Assembly (NCBI GenBank): GCA_024235215.1
Contig: JACKMU010000003.1
Location: forward strand, 1-64,000
Direction: 5' to 3'
Source: Chromatiaceae bacterium
Lineage (GTDB): Bacteria; Pseudomonadota; Gammaproteobacteria; Chromatiales; Chromatiaceae
DNA length: 64,000 bases
The notes under the pieces are model-generated. The model did not search any database. It was not told the DNA's origin and worked only from the letters and a program-made list of their open reading frames with translations. Position 1 is the first letter of the stretch. Every line of letters starts with the position of its first letter. Shown in pieces: positions 44,094-53,575 of the stretch. The position numbers and the translations under genes are program-made.

Positions 44094-46730
44094 TCAGCGC
44101 TCCAGGCTCTTCGACCCGATCTCATAGACATCCCTGGAGACCGGATCTGCCGTCAGAATCCGCTCGAGCTGTGCCCTCATCAATTGTTGGCGCGTCGGAT
44201 CGTAGCGCCGCCAACGGGTCATCAACCTTAGCATGCGCGCCGCAACCTGAGGATTGATTCGATCCAGCTGCAGCACCTTATCGCTGAGAAAGCGGTATCC
44301 GGCACCATCTGAACGGTGAAATCCGACCGGATTAGCGGAGCAGAAGCTCCCTACCAGACTGCGCACACGATTGGGATTGGTCATGGAAAAATCGGGATGC
44401 CGAGTCAATCTCTCCACCTGCTCCAGTGTGTCGCTGCGTAGGGAGAGCGCCTGTACGGTAAACCATTTATCCAGCACCAGTGGATCCATTTTCCAGCGCT
44501 GATAGAAATCGCCAAGCAGCTGATCCCGTCCCGGCATATCGCTATCCGCGATCAGGCTCAGCGCGGCCATCACGTCGGTCATGTTATGGCGCCGATGATA
44601 CTGTTCGATGCAGAGTGACTGCAACTCTTCTTCGGACAGCTGCATCAGATAGTTGAGCGAGAGATTCTTCAGACTGCGACGGGCAATGGATAACGGCGCC
44701 AAATCGTAGTCGCCGGTCTCCTGGTTGGCGTGGTAGACCTGCAACAGCTCGCTGCGCAGCTCAGTTGCCAGCAATTGCTTGAGCCACTCCCGGCTGCGGT
44801 GAATTCCATCTACGTCCACCTGCTCCATCTGATCTCCCAGATAGGATTCGGTGGGGAGCGTCAACACCTCTGCCAGCAACGCCTTATCGGCTACCGGGTC
44901 GTTCAATGCGTTGCGGAACGCATCGATGAAGCCCGTGGGCAACGCTGCATCGGGGTGTGCGACACGTTGCAGCAATATGCGGCGAAGCAGCGTCTGGGCC
45001 GCATCCCAGCGGTTGAAGCCGTCGCTGTCCTTAGCCATCAGAAACATCAGATCCGTATCGCTGTAGTCATAGATCAACTTCACCGGCGCAGAGAATCCCC
45101 GCAGCAGTGAGGGTACCGGCCGCTCTGCAACATCATGAAATCGGAACTGCTGCCGGGGCTCGCGCAACTCCAGTACGCGGGTCGTGGCTCCAGCCGACTG
45201 TTCTCCTTTCTGTCGCAGCGGAATATCATCCCCTTGGCTGTTCAGCAACCCAATCGCAAGCGGCAGATGCAATGGCAGCTTTTCCGGCTGTCCCGGAGTC
45301 GGCGGTGTCGACTGCGCTACGGTCAGCAAATAGCTCTGCCCGACGGCATCGTACTCGCCGCTCACATGCAGTTCCGGAGTGCCCGCTTGAGCATACCAGC
45401 GTTTGAACTGGGTCAGATCGCGTCCACTCGCCTGTTCCATACAATGCACGAAATCATCGGTCGTCACCGCCTCACCGTCGTATCGCTGAAAATAGAGATC
45501 GGTTGCAGCGCGATAGGTGTCAGCACCCAGCAGTCGATGCAGCATCCGCACCAGCTCTGCTCCCTTCTCGTATACGGTGACGGTGTAGAAATTATTGATC
45601 TCGATATAGGAGTCGGGTCTGACCGGGTGTGCCATCGGCCCGCTGTCCTCGGCAAACTGGTGCACCCGCAGCAGGCGCACATCCTCGATGCGCTTAACCC
45701 CGCGCGAACCCATGTCGGCGGAAAACTCCTGATCCCGAAATACCGTCAGGCCCTCCTTGAGACTGAGCTGAAACCAGTCTCTGCAGGTGATGCGATTTCC
45801 CGTCCAGTTATGAAAGTATTCGTGTGCTATGACCCCTTCAACACCTTGAAAATCGCTATCTGTGGCGGTCTCGGCACGTGCCAGTACGAACTTGGAGTTG
45901 AATATATTCAGCCCCTTGTTTTCCATCGCGCCCATGTTGAAGTCGTTCACCGCGACGATCATGTAGATCTCCAGATCGTACTCGCGACCGTAGTTGCGCT
46001 CATCCCATGCCATCGCCAGTTTCAGTGACCGCATGGCGTGATCGCACTTGCCGACATTCTCTGGTTCAACATAGATGCGCAATGCAATCTCGCGGCCGGA
46101 GATCGTCCTATAGCTATCTTCGATATGGCTCAGCTGACCGGCAACCAGCGCGAACAGATAGCAGGGTTTCGGATAAGGATCGATCCAGGTGACCTGGTGC
46201 CTGCCATCTTCAAGCTCTTCGCTGGAGCGAAGATTGCCATTGGAGAGGAGTACCGGATAGCGCTTTTTGTCTGCCCGAATAGTGGTGGTGAATCGTGTCA
46301 TCACGTCAGGCCGGTCGATAAACCAGGTGATCTTCCGGAACCCCTCCGCCTCACACTGGGTGCAAAACATCGCGCCGGATTTGTAGAGACCCTCCAGCTC
46401 GGTGTTCTGCTGCGGTTGGATATCGACCTCACTCTCCAGCACGAAATGCTCCGGTACCCGCTTGAAACGGATACCTTCCGCATCCACCACGTACTCATCC
46501 GCCGCCAGCGCTCGACCGTCGATAGCAAGTGTACAGAGCGTCAGCTTCTCGCCATGCAAAAACAGACTCTCCCCCACTGTCGGTGATGCCGGATTACGGC
46601 GAATCTCCAAACGCGCATGAACCCGAGTACGCTCCTCCCCCAGGTCAAACCGCAGGTCCGCTCTGTCGATCAGATACTCCGGTGGCAGATAATCCTTCAG
46701 ATTAACCGCTCGCGGTGATTCACTCAGCAT
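44094..46730 (-). CDS. pepN: Aminopeptidase N
   Basis: The product is 878 residues, an M1 metallopeptidase. M-G-A-M-E-N substrate motif and zinc motif H-E-Y-F-H with the downstream E in L-K-E-G-L-T are present. Length agrees with gammaproteobacterial PepN. Cytoplasmic; trims N-terminal residues from peptides. Confidence 0.97.
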   Translation of the reverse strand: MLSESPRAVNLKDYLPPEYLIDRADLRFDLGEERTRVHARLEIRRNPASPTVGESLFLHGEKLTLCTLAIDGRALAADEYVVDAEGIRFKRVPEHFVLESEVDIQPQQNTELEGLYKSGAMFCTQCEAEGFRKITWFIDRPDVMTRFTTTIRADKKRYPVLLSNGNLRSSEELEDGRHQVTWIDPYPKPCYLFALVAGQLSHIEDSYRTISGREIALRIYVEPENVGKCDHAMRSLKLAMAWDERNYGREYDLEIYMIVAVNDFNMGAMENKGLNIFNSKFVLARAETATDSDFQGVEGVIAHEYFHNWTGNRITCRDWFQLSLKEGLTVFRDQEFSADMGSRGVKRIEDVRLLRVHQFAEDSGPMAHPVRPDSYIEINNFYTVTVYEKGAELVRMLHRLLGADTYRAATDLYFQRYDGEAVTTDDFVHCMEQASGRDLTQFKRWYAQAGTPELHVSGEYDAVGQSYLLTVAQSTPPTPGQPEKLPLHLPLAIGLLNSQGDDIPLRQKGEQSAGATTRVLELREPRQQFRFHDVAERPVPSLLRGFSAPVKLIYDYSDTDLMFLMAKDSDGFNRWDAAQTLLRRILLQRVAHPDAALPTGFIDAFRNALNDPVADKALLAEVLTLPTESYLGDQMEQVDVDGIHRSREWLKQLLATELRSELLQVYHANQETGDYDLAPLSIARRSLKNLSLNYLMQLSEEELQSLCIEQYHRRHNMTDVMAALSLIADSDMPGRDQLLGDFYQRWKMDPLVLDKWFTVQALSLRSDTLEQVERLTRHPDFSMTNPNRVRSLVGSFCSANPVGFHRSDGAGYRFLSDKVLQLDRINPQVAARMLRLMTRWRRYDPTRQQLMRAQLERILTADPVSRDVYEIGSKSLER

Positions 46731-46876
46731 GCTATCTCCTCGTATTATTCACCCTGCCCTTGGGAACAGGTTTTGCCAGCCTGTCCGGCATACTACCATG
46801 CCGCTACGCACAGCCAGATAGACCCGCCAAACGGGGGCTGTTAGGATAGGCTAAACCATCTTGTGAGGCTACCAGA

Positions 46877-47179
46877 ATGCCCAATGTGATCATGTACACC
46901 ACGCAGATCTGCCCCTACTGCGTGAGAGCCAAAAGTCTTCTCGAAAAAAAGGGTGTGGCATTTGAAGAGCGGCGCATCGAAGGCAATCGGGAGTTCATGC
47001 GCGAAATGCTCGAGCGCAGTCGACGCCGCACGGTACCGCAAATATTCATCGATGACTACCATGTTGGTGGCTATGATGATCTGGCCAGACTCAACGCCGT
47101 TGGAAAGCTCGATCCTCTGTTGGGGCTATCCCCCAATCCGGAGCCGGAAGTGACCGAGGAGGAGGCCGATCCCACCTGA
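46877..47179 (+). CDS. grxC: Glutaredoxin 3
   Basis: The product is 100 residues with active site C-P-Y-C, the cis-Pro loop T-V-P-Q-I-F-I and G-G-Y-D-D. It reduces disulfides with glutathione. It is divergent from pepN and overlaps hslR by 1 nt (TGATG). Confidence 0.95.
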   Translation: MPNVIMYTTQICPYCVRAKSLLEKKGVAFEERRIEGNREFMREMLERSRRRTVPQIFIDDYHVGGYDDLARLNAVGKLDPLLGLSPNPEPEVTEEEADPT

Positions 47180-47568
47180 TGGTCGAAGAGGCGCGTATGC
47201 GGCTCGACAAATGGTTGTGGGCCGCCCGATTTTTCAAAACACGCCAATTGGCGGTAGAGGCGATCAATGGCGGAAAAGTGCACCTCAACGGTCAGCGCAC
47301 CAAACCGGGCAAAGAGGTCGGTGCCGGTTCGCGCCTGAGAATCCATAAAAATTCGCTGGAGTGGAATGTCACAGTGGAGCGGATATCCCAACAACGCCGT
47401 CCCGCACCGGAAGCTGCCACGCTCTATCACGAGGAGGAGGAGAGTGTACTGCAGCGTACAGAAGCGACGCATGAGGCGCGTCTGCTGCGCGCCGCAGCAC
47501 AACGTCCGCAGACCGCAAGACCGAGTAAGCGGGACCGAAGGATGATCCACCGCTTCACCGGGAAATAG
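47179..47568 (+). CDS. hslR: Heat shock protein 15, S4 RNA-binding
   Basis: The product is 129 residues with an N-terminal S4 domain (R-L-D-K-W-L-W-A-A-R-F-F-K-T-R) and a basic tail. Hsp15 binds stalled 50S subunits carrying peptidyl-tRNA. ATG 47179 overlaps the grxC stop; ATG 47197 is the alternative. Confidence 0.93.
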   Translation: MVEEARMRLDKWLWAARFFKTRQLAVEAINGGKVHLNGQRTKPGKEVGAGSRLRIHKNSLEWNVTVERISQQRRPAPEAATLYHEEEESVLQRTEATHEARLLRAAAQRPQTARPSKRDRRMIHRFTGK

Positions 47569-47580
47569 CCAGAGCTACTT

Positions 47581-48036
47581 GTGGACCAGGACGCCTACCA
47601 TAAAGTTTATCGGGAGTTGAATCAGCTCGGCTGCCTGTTCGAGAAAGGAATTCTCTCGGGTCAATGCAACTGCTCCCGGGCCGCGAAATTTTATCTCGCG
47701 GAACGTGAAGGGGTGCACTGCAGCTCATCTCAGGGCCAACACCGCTGCGCTGAACTGCTGGATCTGCTGATAGCACATGCCCGTTTCGCCATCAAATCGG
47801 CTACCCAGAGCAGCGTACTCCCACACGCCAAAGTGATGCGCATCCAGATCGGCGGATTGAAGGGTCTCTACCTGTTGCTGCACCAAGTCGATCGACCACC
47901 GGCAGTCGTGGATGACATCTATCTGTTGGTGGAGCAGGCCGCCAATCGTTTCAATGGCCTCGACCGACTGCCGTTTTCGGAGATCATCAGACAGGTTGCC
48001 GCCTACCAGGGACGCATCCGGCGTTCGCGCCGGTGA
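47581..48036 (+). CDS. Conserved-looking cysteine-rich protein
   Basis: The product is 151 residues from GTG 47581. The N-terminal third has five Cys: L-G-C-L-F, G-Q-C-N-C, V-H-C-S and H-R-C-A-E, spaced as a possible metal or Fe-S site. The rest is helical. I do not recognise the family. It is 12 nt after hslR and likely cotranscribed with grxC-hslR. The start has no clear ribosome site. Confidence 0.65.
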   Translation: MDQDAYHKVYRELNQLGCLFEKGILSGQCNCSRAAKFYLAEREGVHCSSSQGQHRCAELLDLLIAHARFAIKSATQSSVLPHAKVMRIQIGGLKGLYLLLHQVDRPPAVVDDIYLLVEQAANRFNGLDRLPFSEIIRQVAAYQGRIRRSRR

Positions 48037-48228
48037 ATCTGCGTGTTCGCCTCCCTAACCACGACTGAGCAACCAATCGACTCACCGTTCAGCCTATCTT
48101 CAACCGCCTATCGACCAGTAACGTCGGGAAGTCGTTTTCGATAAAAGTTAGTTGACCGGGGTCATAGCGCGCGAAGGTGAGTTCCATTGGGATAAGAGTT
48201 TCTGTAACAAGACGCTGAGGAGGAGAGC

Positions 48229-50280
48229 ATGGCTGAATACACCACCCAAGATATCAGGAATATCGCCCTGGTGGGCCAGTCAGGCGCCGGTAAAACGACG
48301 CTGGCGGAGGCCCTTCTGTATCGTGCTGGCGCGATACAGAACCAGGGCACCATTGAACGCGGTGATACCCTGTGCGATTTTGAACCGCAGGAGCAGAATT
48401 ACAAACACTCATTGAACTCCTCACTCGCCTGGTTCGAGAATGAGGGTCGGCATATCAACCTGTTGGACACTCCCGGACTGGCCGATTTTTTTGGCCGCGC
48501 TTTCGGTGTGTTACAGGCGGTGGAGACCGCAGCGGTGGTAATCAATGCCGAAGCCGGTATCGAGCCAGCGACACAAAAAATGATGGAGCACGCCAGGGAA
48601 GATGAGCTGTGCCGCATTATTATCGTCAATAAAATCGATTCGCCGGAGGCGGACCTGGAGCGTCTGCTTGGCGAGATCAGAGCAATATTCGGCAATGAGT
48701 GTCTGCCGATCAATCTGCCGACCTCCGACGGAAGAGTGGTGGATTGCTTTTTTAAACCGGATGGCGTGGAAACACGCTTCTCTTCAGTCGCCGAAGCCCA
48801 CACTATGATCATCGACCAGGTGGTCGAAGTGGATGAGGAACTGATGGAGATCTACCTGGAACAGGGTCAGGATCTTAAGCCGGAGCAGTTGCACGATCCC
48901 TTCGAAGAGGCATTGCGGGAGGGTCATCTGGTGCCGATCTGCTTCGTATCCGCCACCACAGGCGCTGGCATAGACGAACTGATCAAAGTGCTGGTAAAGC
49001 TGATGCCGGACCCCTCGGAAGGTAATCCACCCCATTTTTTCAAAGGTGAGGGAGAAAAAGCAAAACCGGTGTCACTGTCACTCGACGCAGAAGCACACGC
49101 GATAGCCCACGTATTCAAGATAACAAACGATCCATTCCGCGGTAGGTTGAGTATGTTCCGGGTCTATCAGGGGAGCATCACCCCCAATAGCCAACTGTAC
49201 ATCGGTGACGCCAGAAAACCGTTCAAAGTCACCCATCTGTGGCGCATCCAGGGTAAGGAACAGAGTGAGATGGAGCGGGCGATACCTGGCGATATCTGCG
49301 CTGTCTCGAGAGTGGAAGAGATAACCCGCGACGCAGTGTTGCACGACTCGCACGACGAGGACAATTTCCACCTGCAGCCGGAGAGTTTCCCAATGCCGCT
49401 TTTCGGATTGGCGCTGATTCCCCAGAACCGCAGCGACGACCAAAAGCTCTCCGATGCACTCACCAAGCTGGAGTCCGAAGACCCATGCCTGGTGGTCCAG
49501 CACGACACCCTGGCGAACGAGACGGTGATACGCGGCCTGGGTGAACTGCATTTGCGTGTAATACTGGAGCAGCTGAAAGATCGTTACAACGTCAATGTCG
49601 ATACCAAGCCGCCCAGTATCCCCTATCGTGAAACCATCAGCGCCTTTGCGGAGGGACACCACCGGCACAAGAAGCAGACCGGCGGCGCCGGTCAGTTTGG
49701 TGAGGTGTTCCTGAAAGTCGAGCCGCTGGCGCGCGGTGAAGGTTTTCAGTTCGTGGATGAAGTGAAGGGAGGGTCAATCCCAAGTTCTCTTATTCCTGCG
49801 GTGGAAAAAGGGGTACAACAGGCGCTGACAGACGGCGTGATTGCCGGTTATCCGATTCACGATATCAAAGTCACCGTCTATGACGGCAAGTTCCATTCAG
49901 TGGATTCTAAAGAGATTGCTTTCATTACGGCCGGCCGTAAAGCATTCGAGACGGCGTTGGAAAACGCCAAACCCATCGTACTGGAACCGATCGTCAATAT
50001 ACGCATAACAGTCATGGGCGACGTGGTGGGGGATATCACCGCCGACCTCTCAACCCGTCGCGGACGAGTCAGCACCACCGACACCGCAAGTGGGGGACGC
50101 ATGGTCATTGTCGGACTGGCGCCACTGGCCGAACTCGACGATTACAGTTCGAGGCTCAAGTCCATGACCGGAGGAGAGGGGAGCTACGAAATCAGCCTCA
50201 GTCACTATGATCCGGTACCCTTTGAGATACAGCAGCGACTTGCCAGCGAGTTTAAAGAGCGACAGACGGCCACCAGCTGA
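48229..50280 (+). CDS. EF-G-like translation factor GTPase (FusA2-type)
   Basis: The product is 683 residues with all EF-G domains. P-loop G-Q-S-G-A-G-K-T-T-L and G4 N-K-I-D are present. The switch II motif is D-T-P-G-L-A-D-F: the catalytic His of canonical D-T-P-G-H is Leu, as in EF-G-like paralogues (EF-G2 group) rather than housekeeping fusA. GAGGAGGAG precedes the ATG. A role in ribosome recycling or stress, not bulk elongation, is likely. It is convergent with the dsr operon. Confidence 0.9.
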   Translation: MAEYTTQDIRNIALVGQSGAGKTTLAEALLYRAGAIQNQGTIERGDTLCDFEPQEQNYKHSLNSSLAWFENEGRHINLLDTPGLADFFGRAFGVLQAVETAAVVINAEAGIEPATQKMMEHAREDELCRIIIVNKIDSPEADLERLLGEIRAIFGNECLPINLPTSDGRVVDCFFKPDGVETRFSSVAEAHTMIIDQVVEVDEELMEIYLEQGQDLKPEQLHDPFEEALREGHLVPICFVSATTGAGIDELIKVLVKLMPDPSEGNPPHFFKGEGEKAKPVSLSLDAEAHAIAHVFKITNDPFRGRLSMFRVYQGSITPNSQLYIGDARKPFKVTHLWRIQGKEQSEMERAIPGDICAVSRVEEITRDAVLHDSHDEDNFHLQPESFPMPLFGLALIPQNRSDDQKLSDALTKLESEDPCLVVQHDTLANETVIRGLGELHLRVILEQLKDRYNVNVDTKPPSIPYRETISAFAEGHHRHKKQTGGAGQFGEVFLKVEPLARGEGFQFVDEVKGGSIPSSLIPAVEKGVQQALTDGVIAGYPIHDIKVTVYDGKFHSVDSKEIAFITAGRKAFETALENAKPIVLEPIVNIRITVMGDVVGDITADLSTRRGRVSTTDTASGGRMVIVGLAPLAELDDYSSRLKSMTGGEGSYEISLSHYDPVPFEIQQRLASEFKERQTATS

Positions 50281-50329
50281 GTCCGGTAACATCTCGGGGC
50301 TGCCCACCGGGCAGCCCTAGACCGGACTC
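50279..50329. terminator. Nested bidirectional terminator between fusA-like and dsrS
   Basis: Inner arms GGGCTGCCC (50297-50305) and GGGCAGCCC (50309-50317) with a 3-nt loop; outer arms GAGTCCGGT (50279-50287) and ACCGGACTC (50321-50329). All are perfect. The left outer arm overlaps the fusA-like stop and the inner right arm touches the dsrS stop. Confidence 0.7.
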
Positions 50330-51447
50330 GACGTCGCTTTTCCCAGCAGCAGGTTGATCTGCTCAGCAATCCCCTGCAACACCGACTCCAACTTGCGGCG
50401 CAACAGGCCACCGCTGGCTGAACTGCCCTTGAGCAACGGACGCAGCACCCCATAGCCAACACCCGAGAGGATGCGCATCGCTTCGATCTCCGGTCGCAGT
50501 GCAGGCAGCTTTGCAATCAACGAAAGCAACGTCGGATCACTCCGGGTAAATCTGGCGGCTTCTTCTTGCAGTTCTGCGAGTGTCAGGTCCGGATCGCCGG
50601 AGGGTCGCAGCGCAGCATAGTAGCGTCGCAGCACCTCCATGGTGGTGGTTATCACATCCTGTGTGGGCGGTTTGGCGAGAATGCGCAAGCAGGCATCCAG
50701 GAATTGCTGACCCTGTTCGGACAACGATTTGATCAACAGTTCAGCGGCAGGTTGTTGATCGCTCGACAATGCAGCACGGACAGTGAACAGATCGCTGCGA
50801 TGCGGCATCTCTCCCGGCAGCGCATCAGGATCTGCAGCGATGAACCCGGTCAGATAGGGAATTTTGCGAACTGACTTTTTCCACAACGCCTCCCTCTCCG
50901 GATGAGAAAGCAGGCCTGGACGCATGGCTACCCGAACCGACTCTATCATTGCTTCCGTTTCCGTTTCGAACGGCAGGTACTCCACCAGATAGCGAGCCAG
51001 CAGCTTTCCTGTCCTCCCCTCTGCCACCGCTTCTGTCTGCAGCATGCGACGTGCGTTTTCCGGCTCTTCTGAGGCCCACCAGGCACGTCTAGCCAGTTCG
51101 TCTGTCAGTCCCTCTGCGCAGACCACCGCGAACACCGCCTCCGGATCGCCCAACTTGAGCAACTGGTTTAGGCTTTCATCGCGCATCTTCCCCATTCGGG
51201 TCCAGCGCTGCAGATAGAGTGGATAGCCAGCCGGATTGCCCAGCGCCCGCTCCGAGAGTAGTGAGCGCACCTGCTTTAAATACCTGTCATCTGAACAGTT
51301 GGGATTGAGTTTGATACTTATCTCGCCATCCTTCAGCAGACCGAAGAGTGTCATGCTCGACTCATTGACACGAATCGCCTGCGGCTGATTCGCCAGTAAC
51401 ACATTGAGGCGCAGCGCATCCTCGGCAGAGAGATCAAATTCAGGCAT
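50317..51447 (-). CDS. dsrS: DsrS
   Basis: The product is 376 residues, soluble, helical, with no recognised catalytic motif. Position at the end of dsr and length fit DsrS of Allochromatium, reported as a cytoplasmic protein that influences expression of the operon. Its ATG overlaps the PilZ stop by one base (TAATG), so the two are coupled. Sequence identity was judged from context and general look only. Confidence 0.75.
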   Translation of the reverse strand: MPEFDLSAEDALRLNVLLANQPQAIRVNESSMTLFGLLKDGEISIKLNPNCSDDRYLKQVRSLLSERALGNPAGYPLYLQRWTRMGKMRDESLNQLLKLGDPEAVFAVVCAEGLTDELARRAWWASEEPENARRMLQTEAVAEGRTGKLLARYLVEYLPFETETEAMIESVRVAMRPGLLSHPEREALWKKSVRKIPYLTGFIAADPDALPGEMPHRSDLFTVRAALSSDQQPAAELLIKSLSEQGQQFLDACLRILAKPPTQDVITTTMEVLRRYYAALRPSGDPDLTLAELQEEAARFTRSDPTLLSLIAKLPALRPEIEAMRILSGVGYGVLRPLLKGSSASGGLLRRKLESVLQGIAEQINLLLGKATSSPV

Positions 51448-51716
51448 TAGTCGATAAACATGACGCCCACGCCATTCGATTCTATGCGTACAATCTGCAT
51501 TCGCACGATCGGCCTTTCAGCATAGTCGTCCTGCACCTGTCCCTCGATAATCGTACCAATTGGCGGCATCTGCCGCTCTGCAGTCAGTAAAAACACACCT
51601 CCATAGGAGATATCGCGGGTATCCACCAGTAGTTCACCAAACGACTCATGGGTGATACGGATGCTGGTGCGCAAAGGTGTACGCTCATGCTGTCGATTTT
51701 CTCTGCTCTCTGTCAT
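51447..51716 (-). CDS. PilZ-domain protein inserted in the dsr operon
   Basis: The product is 89 residues, a lone PilZ domain with the c-di-GMP motifs R-Q-H-E-R (RxxxR) and D-I-S-Y-G-G (D-x-S-x-x-G). It lies between dsrR and dsrS with tight spacing on both sides (17 nt and a 1-nt overlap), so it is cotranscribed. It is not part of the standard dsr set. A link between c-di-GMP and sulfur oxidation or DsrS is possible. Confidence 0.85.
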   Translation of the reverse strand: MTESRENRQHERTPLRTSIRITHESFGELLVDTRDISYGGVFLLTAERQMPPIGTIIEGQVQDDYAERPIVRMQIVRIESNGVGVMFID

Positions 51717-51733
51717 GCAAATCCGTCAAGCTG

Positions 51734-52051
51734 TCACTTTTCTGTGGGAGGCGAGTAGTTGGCATCTTTCGGGTTGCTGAAAATGAAGCGGAAATCGCCC
51801 TTTTCCAGCTCCACATAATCCATGACCGCATTATCCAGCAGCGGCACGGATTCGGGTACCATCACTATCTCGACCCCCTTGACCACAAACTTGATATCTT
51901 CTTCTGATGCCTCGTCAAAACCCATCAGATAGTTGATGCTTCCATCATCCCGCATGCGGGCTTCAAGGCGCAGCAGCAAGCCTACGGTGCCACCTTCCTG
52001 TGCAGCCACTTTTATCTGATTGGCTGCAGCATCCGTTATATCCAACATCAT
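51734..52051 (-). CDS. dsrR: DsrR, A-type carrier-like protein without cysteines
   Basis: The product is 105 residues with the IscA/HesB fold (L-D-I-T-D-A-A-A-N-Q-I, Y-L-M-G-F-D). No cysteine is present, as known for DsrR, so it cannot be a normal cluster carrier. Known work places it in post-transcriptional control of dsr genes. ATG 52051 overlaps the dsrN stop (ATGA); ATG 52048 is next. Confidence 0.9.
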   Translation of the reverse strand: MMLDITDAAANQIKVAAQEGGTVGLLLRLEARMRDDGSINYLMGFDEASEEDIKFVVKGVEIVMVPESVPLLDNAVMDYVELEKGDFRFIFSNPKDANYSPPTEK

Positions 52052-53433
52052 TTCACCCCTTCTCGTACCCGCACAACGTAGTTCAGAAAGCGCTTGGTCC
52101 ACTGATTTCCACCCACATCTCTGAGATGGGTATAGCTGGCGAGCAGATTTTTATAGACAATTCCATCATTTTTACCATCCACACCAGTTCCACGCAGCAC
52201 ATCATACGCAAATCTGGTATCTTCAGGCAGACCTTCCAAAGCTGAATAGTGGAATTCGTGAGCTGAAATTACCGGGTCCTGTCCGGGTAGACTCGGCCAG
52301 GGACTGTCGGCCCGCTCCCTCAAACGTACATAGCCCCTGCCCTGTGGCCTGGCGTGCATCACTGCATCCGCCGGAATAACGCCGACCATTTCGCAGGTTT
52401 TATTCTGCCAAGTCAGGCTGCGGGCCAGATACATCAGTCCACCACATTCAGCATAAACGGGGCCGCCATTTTCGATGAAATGGCGGATATCGTTGCGCAT
52501 ACTTTTGTTGCTTTCCAACTGCAGCATGCAGGACTCCGGAAATCCGCCTCCAATAAACAGGCCATCCACCACTGGCAGATGAGCATCGCTTAGCGTGTCA
52601 AACGGGACCAGTTCTGCCCCGAACGCAGCGAGATTCTCCAGATCACCCGGATAGTAAAATCCGAATGCACGGTCCCGCGGATAGCCAATTCTCAGTATTT
52701 TCCGTTCCTTGCGCCGCGCTACTGTGACTCTCCTTTCCGGAAGCGGCTCTGAGTCGGTTTCGGCTATTTCCAGAATCCGATGCAGATCCACCTGACGAGC
52801 CACCACCTCCCCTACTGCAAAGATTTTTTCGCTAGCCTGCTCGGTCTCATTGCTCGGCATCAGTCCCAGATGCCTTTCATCGATAATCAGGGATGCGTCA
52901 TAGTGAAGCGCCCCGACTACCGATATGTCCGTATAGTGTTCGATGACGCGACGCAGCTTCTCTTCATGACGACTGCCACCGACTTTATTCAATACCACGC
53001 CTGCAATGCAAATATCGGTATCGAAGGCCTGGTACCCGAGAATCAACGGTGCTATACCGCGGGTCATGCCTCGCGCGTCTATTACCAGGATCACCGGTGC
53101 GTGCAGCAATGAAGCGAGCGCCGCATTACTATTGCTCCCCTCCAGGTCGAGTCCGTCATAAAGCCCTTTATTCCCCTCAATTATGCCGAGATCCGCACCT
53201 TGCATGTGGGTCGTGAAGCTATCCAGGATCTCCTGCTGGTGCATGGTAAAAAAATCCAGATTTCTGCAGCTGCGCCCACTCGCCGCAGAAAGCCACAGGG
53301 CATCTATGTAATCCGGTCCTTTCTTGAATGTCTGTACCGACCGGCCCTGTGCCAGGTAAGCTGCAGTCAGGCCGATGGACAGGGTGGTTTTACCAGACGA
53401 CTTATGCGCTGCGGAGATAAAAATATAGGACAT
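52048..53433 (-). CDS. dsrN: DsrN, siroheme amidase (cobyrinate synthase-like)
   Basis: The product is 461 residues related to cobyrinic acid a,c-diamide synthase CobB: N-terminal P-loop A-A-H-K-S-S-G-K-T-T-L-S and C-terminal class I glutamine amidotransferase part with Y-A-E-C-G-G-L-M-Y. It forms the siroheme amide used by DsrAB. Confidence 0.92.
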   Translation of the reverse strand: MSYIFISAAHKSSGKTTLSIGLTAAYLAQGRSVQTFKKGPDYIDALWLSAASGRSCRNLDFFTMHQQEILDSFTTHMQGADLGIIEGNKGLYDGLDLEGSNSNAALASLLHAPVILVIDARGMTRGIAPLILGYQAFDTDICIAGVVLNKVGGSRHEEKLRRVIEHYTDISVVGALHYDASLIIDERHLGLMPSNETEQASEKIFAVGEVVARQVDLHRILEIAETDSEPLPERRVTVARRKERKILRIGYPRDRAFGFYYPGDLENLAAFGAELVPFDTLSDAHLPVVDGLFIGGGFPESCMLQLESNKSMRNDIRHFIENGGPVYAECGGLMYLARSLTWQNKTCEMVGVIPADAVMHARPQGRGYVRLRERADSPWPSLPGQDPVISAHEFHYSALEGLPEDTRFAYDVLRGTGVDGKNDGIVYKNLLASYTHLRDVGGNQWTKRFLNYVVRVREGVK

Positions 53434-53575
53434 AATCTGGTCGGCAAATCCGCTGTGTTGACCACTTTGAACACGGCAACTGTTTTATGGATTTCAGAAT
53501 CTATCACCCTGCCGCAAAAAAAACCCACCACCGACCACACTGCCGGAGATGGGTCTCGATACTTCCGCCGAAAAC

